Source: Axinella damicornis
Taxonomy: Eukaryota; Porifera; Demospongiae; Axinellida; Axinellidae
Assembly (NCBI GenBank): GCA_963931865.1
Contig: OZ007514.1
Location: 434,001 to 498,000, forward strand
Direction of reading: 5' to 3'
DNA: 64,000 nt
Under the pieces are notes generated by a model that was not told the DNA's origin, searched no databases, and saw nothing but the letters and a program-made list of their open reading frames with translations. This document shows, piece by piece, positions 57,242 to 64,000 of the stretch (positions are counted from its first letter, which is position 1; each line of letters begins with the position of its first letter). The translations under genes and the position numbers were made by a program.

Positions 57242-57667
57242 ATGCGAATCATGATGTCACAATATGGGGCTGAAGCAAAACTTCAAGCTGAGCCGTTGCT
57301 TTGCTACAAGCAGTACGTACATGCTTCCAAGCCATTGCTTTGCTACAAGTGGTACAAACACACTTCCAATCCATTTCCACATTCTCTTCCAGTCAGTCAC
57401 TCGCCCAAAATGCCAAACTTTGCTGGACAGTTCTTGGGGTACCTAACCAACAATCTCTTCTCCGCTCTTCACACCTGCAGCACAACATTCCTGTCACGAG
57501 GTTGTTCACGTGCTACTGGAATAGTAGCCACGACCACTGAACAAAGGCAGCGTGTGATCACGGAAGTACAGCAGTTCTTGGAACAAGTATGCTGCCGTTG
57601 TTGTGGAGGGTGTCCTGAAGGACATGCAGCTAGCCACGTATGTACTATGCTAGGTATCTTGGGCTAG
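57242..57667 (+). other. Conserved open block, unit 4 (unassigned)
   Basis: As at 1887, same ending as unit 1 (GGCPEGHAASHVCTMLGILG). Confidence 0.3.
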
Positions 57668-57669
57668 GA

Positions 57670-57918
57670 ATGAGATATGAAGCTGGGATTTGCACCATTG
57701 TGATCAGCATGACCGGAGCATTCCAATGATGTCCATTTTGCCATAGGTTGAATTTTGACCCAAAATCATGAAAAACCATGGATTATATATTATAGCCTTT
57801 GGTCAAGTGCGATTTTTGGCAAAAATGTGACCGACATCAAAAACCATTTTTTAGGACATCATTTGAAAGCTCTTTTTATGCTGACCACAATGGCACAATC
57901 CCCACCTTCACATCTCAT
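57670..57918. repeat. Inverted-repeat element, unit 4
   Basis: Same element as at 2282; contains a small extra tatat insertion in the centre. Confidence 0.7.
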
Positions 57919-58026
57919 TCACACACTTACATAAAATGTCAGATAATGGGTAGGAATTAGCCCAATATTTGAGCAATGGAGCCTTCAAATGCTGCCCACA
58001 TTGTTAAGAGTGTCATTTTCAACTCC

Positions 58027-58027
<1 letters not shown>

Positions 58028-58068
<41 letters not shown>
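58028..58068. repeat. Poly-C tract, unit 4
   Basis: About 41 C, same site as 2639. Confidence 0.9.
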
Positions 58069-58069
<1 letters not shown>

Positions 58070-58630
58070 TATGAAACTCCGATGTTAAACCAGGCTAAGC
58101 AACCTGGACAAACGAAGGATGAGAAATCCATCTCACTTGCTGTACGTCACTGACCTTGGTGTACTATTTGAGCAGAGCTTCTCTTGGATCTTGGTCCACG
58201 TCCACTTGCTCCAGTGCAGCAATCTTTCTGACGTACACCCCCAGGGAGCTGCCAGTACTAGCAACATGGAAGAGTGTGTGCTGTGTATGTGTTTGTGTGT
58301 GTTGAGTGTATAATTATAGACATACTACTACATTAGTAAATTTGTGTGTGCAACGGTAAGAGAATACTAGAGATTACTAGAGAATACAAGAGATTACTAG
58401 ACAATACTAGAGTTCTCTACGATTAATAATCACTAGAGACTGGAGATTACAAGAGATTACTGGAGATTACAAGAGGTCACTGGATAAAACTTACCAATCA
58501 TATGAGCCTGTTTATCCTGGGGCGCCAGCAAGCAGAGAAATGTGATCCCTGTCAAAGATACATGTACAAAGATACATGTACAACTTATGACTTCATGCAG
58601 CCTTGTAAGAGTAAAATTGCGAGTAAAAAA

Positions 58631-59800
58631 ATGTCGAGAGCAACGAGCAAAATGTCGAGAGCGACGAGGAAGGAGAAAACTATGTGCGACCTGTGCTGCG
58701 CTGCTGTTGTGGAGGGCAAGGAAGAGGCTCTGCAGTGTGAGGGCGAGTGTCAACTTTGGTTTCATCGCTACTGCGCTGGCGTATCGTCGAGCTATTTCAA
58801 AGAGCTCTCCAGTAGCTCTAAGCCCTTTGTGTGTCTACCCTGCGCGCATAAAACCCAGCAAGCTGTCGTCTCCACTCTCCAGTCGGAACTGGCCACACTG
58901 AGAGTTGAAATGGACGCACTTCGAGCAGCCCTCGATAGGGCGCGTGAAACTCCTGAGAACAGCAATGAAGCGGCCATCACTGCCCTCACTACTGAAGTTC
59001 AGCAGCTTAAATCTGTTGTAACTACTGTCAAGAATCCGAACGCCGACGTTCAGACTGGTGGTAAACTGCCCTGGAACGAAGTTGTGCGCCGTGGGAAGCG
59101 CAAGTCGTTCAACGCTCAACAGGCGAAGAAGGGACGTCGACCATCTTCGAGTGGCAACCCTCGCAACCCACCGCCTACTTCTGCTACGAACGTTGAACTG
59201 AGGCCCGCGTCTGCTGGTTCAGTACGCGGTGGTACAAGGCAAGTGGTGAGTGGGGCCAGAAGGGTCTGGGGTACTCTGAGGTCTGCTTCCAATATCACTA
59301 TTAGAAATACTATTAGCCACCTTACCAAACTGAGCTGGGCTAACAAGGCTGATAGCCTGCAAGTTAAACGTAAAGTAGCCACACATACAACAAAGGCAAG
59401 GTGGTGGTTTGTGCTTCATGGGGATGAAGGCAATATGAAAGCCCTTGAAAATGCCTGGGAGATGGTTAAATTGCAGACTGGCTGGCGTCTAGAACAATGC
59501 ACGAAACCAACTGATGTAATGGAATCCCCTGCCACTAGCGCAAGCACCCAGGACAATGGAGATGTTGAGGCAGCGGAGGCCAACAATCTGTCAACTATGC
59601 CAAGCAATGAGGCCAACATTGCTGCTATTGTGCAAAATGATGATCCCATTGTGTCAATTGTCAGTACAGGCACATCTGTACAGACACCTGTCAGTTCACC
59701 ATCTGGCACATACACCGGCTCTACCCACTCCACCACTGACTCTGGAACCCTTGAAGATGCGACTGCAAAAACGTCTCCTCCTCATCCGGAGGGCCAATGA
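58631..59800 (+). CDS. LINE ORF1 protein, PHD-like zinc finger (389 aa)
   Basis: ATG at 58631, the first Met downstream of the insertion junction; open frame continuing upstream of it is host sequence. Residues 19-71 form a C4HC3 PHD-like finger: C19-x2-C22, C36-x3-C40, H45-x2-C48, C68-x2-C71. A short coiled coil follows (LQSELATLRVEMDALRAAL), then a basic region (RRGKRKSFNAQQAKKGRR), an alpha/beta segment with WWFVLHGDEGN, and a Ser/Thr-rich tail. PHD-containing ORF1 proteins are known in CR1-like LINEs; they bind RNA or chromatin, but the exact role is not shown here. Ends at TGA 59798-59800, in frame with ORF2. Confidence 0.88.
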   Translation: MSRATSKMSRATRKEKTMCDLCCAAVVEGKEEALQCEGECQLWFHRYCAGVSSSYFKELSSSSKPFVCLPCAHKTQQAVVSTLQSELATLRVEMDALRAALDRARETPENSNEAAITALTTEVQQLKSVVTTVKNPNADVQTGGKLPWNEVVRRGKRKSFNAQQAKKGRRPSSSGNPRNPPPTSATNVELRPASAGSVRGGTRQVVSGARRVWGTLRSASNITIRNTISHLTKLSWANKADSLQVKRKVATHTTKARWWFVLHGDEGNMKALENAWEMVKLQTGWRLEQCTKPTDVMESPATSASTQDNGDVEAAEANNLSTMPSNEANIAAIVQNDDPIVSIVSTGTSVQTPVSSPSGTYTGSTHSTTDSGTLEDATAKTSPPHPEGQ

Positions 59801-59807
59801 CTAGATC
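59795..59807 (+). promoter_or_regulatory. UGA-CUAG candidate stop-codon readthrough site
   Basis: ORF1 ends CAA TGA CTA G, and the frame then stays open into ORF2. UGA followed by CUAG is an established efficient readthrough context in animal genes. Here it would give an ORF1-ORF2 fusion of about 1329 residues. Seen directly in the sequence; its use is inferred. Confidence 0.6.
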
Positions 59808-62620
59808 ACTCAGACACAGTGGAGAAGGCTCACAGCGGTAATGAAAATAAGCTGATTGTACTCTATTACAATGCCAGAAGCCTGTTACCAAAAATGGATA
59901 ACCTTATTGCAAACTGTGAAATCTATATGCCTAACATTGTCTGTCTCACTGAGAGCTGGCTAAGTAGTGATATATCTAACTGTGAGATTGCATTGCCTAA
60001 CTTTACCATTGTCAGAAGAGACAGAAATCGGAATGGCGGTGGCATCATTGTGTACATTAGAGACTGTTTTGAGTTTAGACTTCTCCCACATGGCCCCTCT
60101 GATCTTGAGTTCTTAGCTATTTCTGTACATAATGGTAATAGAAAGATTTGTATCTGTTTATTGTACCGCCCACCCTCATCCCCTGCAACAACTTTTTTTG
60201 ATAGTTTGCATTCTATTTTTGTAGACCTAAATCTTCCACTGTTCTCAGACATCTTGGTTTTTGGTGACTTTAATGTTGACTATACAAACACACGTCATCC
60301 TTTACATTCTAAGTTGTGTAATGTATTAGATACTTTTTCATTTGTCCAACTTGTGTCCCAACCTACCCGTGTCACACCCAACGGAAATGGCACCCTCATT
60401 GACCTTGTTCTCTCCTCCTCCCCGGGTCTTGTTCAAGACTGCACTGTCATTCCCCCACTCGAGACATCAGATCACAGGGGAGTTCTTACAACTGCAAAAT
60501 GGCATGTTCCCTCCAAACCAAAGCCCTGTAATCCAAGAAATATCTGGAAATACGCTCTAGCTGACTTTGAAAAAGCTAACGAACTACTCTCTGAAATGGA
60601 CATGGCCAACATCCTAGATGATACAGATGTTGAACTGGCTTGGACAAAATGGCAGGATGCTTTCCACAAAACAATGGAACGTTGCATCCCTAAGGGTACA
60701 ATTCCAAAGAGGAAAAACCTCCCATGGCTCTCCAAGGACTTGACAAAAATGATGAAGAAGCGAAATCGGTACTTTAGACGGGCAAGATCTTCCGCCTCGG
60801 ATGCAGCAAAGTATAGGAAAATGAGGAACATGGTGGTCAAAAAGCTCAGAGAGGCCAAGAATGCCTTTTTTCACAAACTGAAACCGAACTCTAAGGATTT
60901 TTGGAAAGCTATAAAATGCTTGAACCGAGAGAGATCATCTGTCCCCACTCTGCATAGGAATGGCACAACAGCCAACACTAACACAGAGAAAGCTACCCTT
61001 CTTGGACAATGTTTTTCACAGCATTTTAATCTTTCAGAACCACCTCTAACTCCAGATGACCTCCCAGAAAGTGACCCCTCACAATGTCCCTTGGACCTCC
61101 TCTGCACAGAAGAAGAGGTGCTGATGATGTTAGAAACACTTGATGTTTCTAAATCAAATGGACCTGACGGCATTTCCGCAAGAATGCTAAAGGCAACATC
61201 TCACAGCATTGCCCCTGCCATCACCAAATTGTTCAACATGTCTATTATGAACGGTAGACTGCCAAAAGAGTGGAAAGCATCCCTTGTTGTACCAATTCCT
61301 AAGAAAGGTGACCCTTCTGATCCAGCAAACTATCGCCCAATATCCCTCCTGCCAGTCCTCTCCAAGCTGCTAGAACGCCACATGAGTAATCTAGTCTATG
61401 ACCATCTCCTTGTGCACTCACCAATCTCCATCACTCAATGGGGATTTTTACCAAATAGGTCAACAACAGATGCTGTTCTGTCTGCTATACATGAATGGCA
61501 CCAAGCACTGGACAGTGGCTCTGAGGTATGTGCTGTCTTCTTTGACCTTCAGAAAGCGTTTGACAGTGTTCCACATCGTTCCCTCATTGAAAAACTGAGA
61601 CATCTTAACATCAATGTATATGTACTGAGATGGATCACTGACTTCCTGACAGAGAGGAGACAGTGTGTTGGAGTTGAAGGCGCTACCTCCCTGCCCTTAC
61701 CTGTTCTCTCGGGCGTGCCTCAAGGCTCAGTACTTGGTCCCTTATTGTTCATAATCTACATTGATGGTCTTACCAACGTCCTGTCCAACGGCAGCATAAG
61801 TCTGTATGCAGATGATCTCCTCCTGTACAGGCCTATTCGTTCCTCCTCCGATTATCAGGCTTTGCAAGAGGATGTTGATGCACTGGCTGACTGGATTTCA
61901 GCTCACAAACTGCAGTTCAACTGCGGTAAATGCAAAAGTATGCTTGTGACACGAAAGAGGGAACCCACCACACCACCTACGATAAAAGTCAATGATCTGC
62001 CCCTAGAGAGGGTGTACTCCTACAAGTATCTTGGAATACTGATAACATCTGACTTGTCCTGGTCTGCACATGTCGCTACAATCTGCTCCAAAGCCCGACA
62101 ACAGATTGGCCTGCTCTATCGCAGGTTTTATAAATATTCCAATATGGATACACTGAAACAACTGTATACAGCATTTGTGCGTCCTCATCTGGAATATGCT
62201 GTCCCTGTCTGGGACCCTCACCTCACCAAGGACATAAATGCTCTCGAGGCTGTACAGAGATTTGCCTGCAGAGTCTGCACAAAAAGCTGGGACATGAGCT
62301 ACAGTGACATGTTGCAAACTATGAACATTCCCCGGCTCTCAGAAAGGAGACGACTACTGAAAATGTGTCATTTGTATAAGATTGTCCACGGGCTTGTTGA
62401 CTTTCCTAATGCACCCCTATTGTTTAAACCTTGTACCAATTACTACACAAGACATGCACACCACCTCACCCTTTTGCAACCTCAGACTCACACTAATGCT
62501 TTTTATTTCTCTTTTTTCTCACATGCTGTATCCATTTGGAATAGTCTGCCATATATCATTCTTACTTCACCTAGTATTTTTACCTTTAAGAGAAATTTTA
62601 TGATACATTGTAATATATAG
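59801..62620 (+). CDS. LINE ORF2: AP-like endonuclease and reverse transcriptase (about 939 aa)
   Basis: The frame is the same as ORF1, directly after its TGA. The N-terminal endonuclease shows YYNARSL, TESWLSSD, RNGGGIIVYIRD, YRPPSS, GDFNVDYTN and SDHRG. The reverse transcriptase shows WKASLVVPIPKKGDPSDPAN, GFLPNRSTTDAV, FFDLQKAFDSVPH, SGVPQGSVLGPLLFI and the catalytic YADDLLLY near 61805. The C-terminal region (RRLLKMCHLYKIVHGLVDF) is typical of CR1/Jockey-clade elements; no RNase H is seen. The first in-frame ATG (59894) would cut into the endonuclease, so translation probably starts by readthrough or reinitiation. It makes the element's target-primed reverse transcription enzyme. Confidence 0.93.
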   Translation, partial: LDHSDTVEKAHSGNENKLIVLYYNARSLLPKMDNLIANCEIYMPNIVCLTESWLSSDISNCEIALPNFTIVRRDRNRNGGGIIVYIRDCFEFRLLPHGPSDLEFLAISVHNGNRKICICLLYRPPSSPATTFFDSLHSIFVDLNLPLFSDILVFGDFNVDYTNTRHPLHSKLCNVLDTFSFVQLVSQPTRVTPNGNGTLIDLVLSSSPGLVQDCTVIPPLETSDHRGVLTTAKWHVPSKPKPCNPRNIWKYALADFEKANELLSEMDMANILDDTDVELAWTKWQDAFHKTMERCIPKGTIPKRKNLPWLSKDLTKMMKKRNRYFRRARSSASDAAKYRKMRNMVVKKLREAKNAFFHKLKPNSKDFWKAIKCLNRERSSVPTLHRNGTTANTNTEKATLLGQCFSQHFNLSEPPLTPDDLPESDPSQCPLDLLCTEEEVLMMLETLDVSKSNGPDGISARMLKATSHSIAPAITKLFNMSIMNGRLPKEWKASLVVPIPKKGDPSDPANYRPISLLPVLSKLLERHMSNLVYDHLLVHSPISITQWGFLPNRSTTDAVLSAIHEWHQALDSGSEVCAVFFDLQKAFDSVPHRSLIEKLRHLNINVYVLRWITDFLTERRQCVGVEGATSLPLPVLSGVPQGSVLGPLLFIIYIDGLTNVLSNGSISLYADDLLLYRPIRSSSDYQALQEDVDALADWISAHKLQFNCGKCKSMLVTRKREPTTPPTIKVNDLPLERVYSYKYLGILITSDLSWSAHVATICSKARQQIGLLYRRFYKYSNMDTLKQLYTAFVRPHLEYAVPVWDPHLTKDINALEAVQRFACRVCTKSWDMSYSDMLQTMNIPRLSERRRLLKMCHLYKIVHGLVDFPNAPLLFKPCTNYYTRHAHHLTLLQPQTHTNAFYFSFFSHAVSIWNSLPYIILTSPSIFTFKRNFMIHCNI

Positions 62621-62840
62621 TCCTGTATAACAGGGTTCATGTTCACGTTAGCACCTTGCTATTTCATGTACCCTTTGCAAAATGCATAAAATTGTTATAG
62701 AAAAAAAAAGGTGAAGGAAAGTACACATGCACATCACTGGTAGAGATGGGCAGTAATCAATTGTACCATTTTTTCAGTTTTAGCTCCCACTATTACACAG
62801 CAAAGGATATTTGGTTCAAAACAACACTACCGGAGATGTA

Positions 62841-63222
62841 CCGTAGTTGCAGTTAATTTCGCAGTGGGGAAATTTTCGCGGTATTCGCGGATGAACTAAG
62901 ACCGCGAATATTAAACCCGCGAAATATATTTCCACAGCTAGCGCTAGGCATAACAGTTACTGTCCTTCGTGTTCCTGGGCTGACGCTCACACAGTAGCTC
63001 TTCCCCGGCAGTTGCTTCGCTGTAGACGTGGTAGCCACGCGTACATGTATACACAGTTCCATCAGCATGATCGCACGTGTCAATAGTGAGTTATTACGAG
63101 CGGATTTTTTTTCGCGGAAGTAATCAGCGAAAATTTCCCACCGCAAAATATTTGTGTGTACGTGTCACGTTTAGTGGCTAGACCGCGAAATTTTTGGCAC
63201 GCGAAATAATCGGCAACTACGG
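62841..63222. mobile_element. TA-flanked inverted-repeat element, 382 bp (unit 4 only)
   Basis: Ends ccgtagttgc and gcaactacgg, flanked by TA (62839-62840 and 63223-63224); the empty site in units 1 and 2 reads gatgtacacacctg. Interior is rich in cgcgaa motifs. It lies next to the donor of WDR70-like exon 7. Confidence 0.87.
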
Positions 63223-63338
63223 TACACACCTGTGCATTCCCAGCAGCTACTAGAATGGCATCTCCAGTGGTGCTGTACTGCAGAGAGCAGATCTGGTGGC
63301 TGCAGAGAATACACTCTCTGCACACACTCATTGGATAG

Positions 63339-63432
63339 GAGAGATTACTAGAGATTACTAGAGTTTACTAGAGATTACTAGAGATTACTAGAGTTTACTA
63401 GAGATTACTAGAGTTTACTAGGGACTACTGTA
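63339..63432. repeat. Minisatellite, unit 4
   Basis: Same motif, shortest array (about 94 bp). Confidence 0.9.
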
Positions 63433-64000
63433 GAGTAGTCCTAACAGACTTCATCCTTTATCGCAAGTCTTACAATCCACCACTGTGAAATGAACCACGA
63501 CTTGACTACCACGGCCATCCCTGCCAACTGCAGGCTGTGACTGTGTGGACCTACCTGGCACACGGCCGGATGGTCCTAAGAGTGGAGTCCATTCCTGCCA
63601 AGTCCCACAACCTCACATCATAGTCATATCCTCCAGTCACCACCCTCGTTCCTGAGGGATCCATGGCTACAGCTGACACCTGCAATAGATATTCCTCCAC
63701 ACATAACTTTCCAGTAGAGAGTTGATGTACAAAACTCACAGGCTTACTTCCGTGTTCAAGAATCACCTCATGAGAGACTGGGAAATTCTTGTAAAACTAC
63801 ACAATTATATCGTCTCGAATTAGCTCTCATTTCATTGCGTGTCTAGACCACCCAGGGCTCCTCCCTTCTCCATTGCCTCTCTCATCCCCAACCCCCACTT
63901 ACCTCTCCTTCCTCTCCCTCCTCCTCCTCCTCCTCCTCTTCGTCAATTTGAGTCCTGATAGAAGAATCCTATGAAGACAGGAATCAAAGAGAAGTTGCTC

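Larger units (their letters stand above)
58610..62709 (+). mobile_element. Near-complete LINE (CR1/Jockey-type non-LTR retrotransposon)
   Basis: Inserted into unit 4 between ccttgtaag and gtgaaggaaag, which are joined directly in unit 2 (22551-22572). It carries ORF1 (PHD-like finger) and ORF2 (endonuclease and reverse transcriptase), a 3' UTR of about 80 bp and a short A run. The possible target duplication is only AAG. There are about 21 bp before the ORF1 ATG, so it is either slightly 5' truncated or has a very short leader. Both frames are undamaged, and the element is absent from units 1 and 2 (and from the visible part of unit 3), so it inserted after the array formed. Confidence 0.93.
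58164..63968 (-). pseudogene. Truncated WDR70-like fragment, copy 4 (split by a LINE, incomplete at window edge)
   Basis: Visible exons: 63903-63968 (acidic exon 4), 63740 to about 63799 (exon 5), 63555-63679 (exon 6, nine bases shorter but in frame, VRLWDLAGMD), 63230-63299 (exon 7), and the C-terminal-type exon 58164-58257. The normal acceptor of exon 5 is lost (gtaaaactacac in place of gtaaaactcctgag). A TA-flanked element lies a few bases beyond the exon 7 donor, and the LINE sits in the next intron. Exons 1-3 should lie beyond 64000. Confidence 0.7.
55561..64000. repeat. Tandem segmental duplication, unit 4 (partial, runs off the window)
   Basis: Start of a fourth copy, complete through the left part and into exon 4 of the WDR70-like fragment. 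A LINE (about 4.1 kb) and a 382-bp TA-flanked element have inserted into it. If the pattern holds, a fourth Death/ROCO gene should lie just beyond the right edge. Confidence 0.88.

Overview
The window is eukaryotic, almost certainly from a marine invertebrate. Genes are split by introns with GT/AG boundaries, there is a CR1/Jockey-type LINE, and there are many small inverted-repeat transposons and homopolymer tracts. The dominant gene combines several Death domains with a Roc-type GTPase and a COR-like region. Such Death/ROCO expansions are known from sponges, so a demosponge (for example an Amphimedon-like species) is my best guess; this is inference, not a database result.

Layout: bases 1-370 are a unique left flank. 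From about 371 the sequence is a head-to-tail array of one large segment: unit 1 (about 371-19848), unit 2 (19849-38158), unit 3 (38159-55560) and the first part of unit 4 (55561 to the window end). Each full unit holds, in order: a poorly understood left part; a minus-strand fragment of a WDR70-like WD40 gene; a short shared intergenic region; and a plus-strand gene for a multi-Death-domain ROCO-like GTPase. The two genes are head to head, with start codons about 200-230 bp apart in units 1 and 2.

The plus-strand gene can be reconstructed in all three full units from a 22-nt first exon to a short last exon. Every internal junction is phase 1, so each Death-domain exon is a symmetrical cassette. 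Predicted proteins are about 1239, 1159 and 1147 residues. Unit 1 carries one extra Death-domain exon. Unit 3 has a two-base insertion that gives it a different C-terminus. The GTPase exon keeps the P-loop, DTGGQ and THKD motifs in all three copies.

The WDR70-like copies hold the first seven coding exons (in order and in phase in unit 1) and one C-terminal exon, but the exons for most of the WD40 propeller are missing. Units 2 and 3 also carry frameshifts or lost splice sites. I read them as truncated relics that travelled with the GTPase gene.

Mobile DNA: unit 4 is interrupted by a nearly complete LINE (about 58610-62709) whose ORF1 and ORF2 are in one frame, separated by a single UGA followed by CUAG, a known readthrough context. 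A family of palindromic elements (ends TAGYCTCG...CGAGRCTA) is scattered through the array, and several copies show perfect 9-bp target duplications against empty sites in sister units. Three larger elements with TA target duplications are unit-specific. The 200-N gap (40358-40557) stands for roughly 640-660 bp, judging from the sister units.
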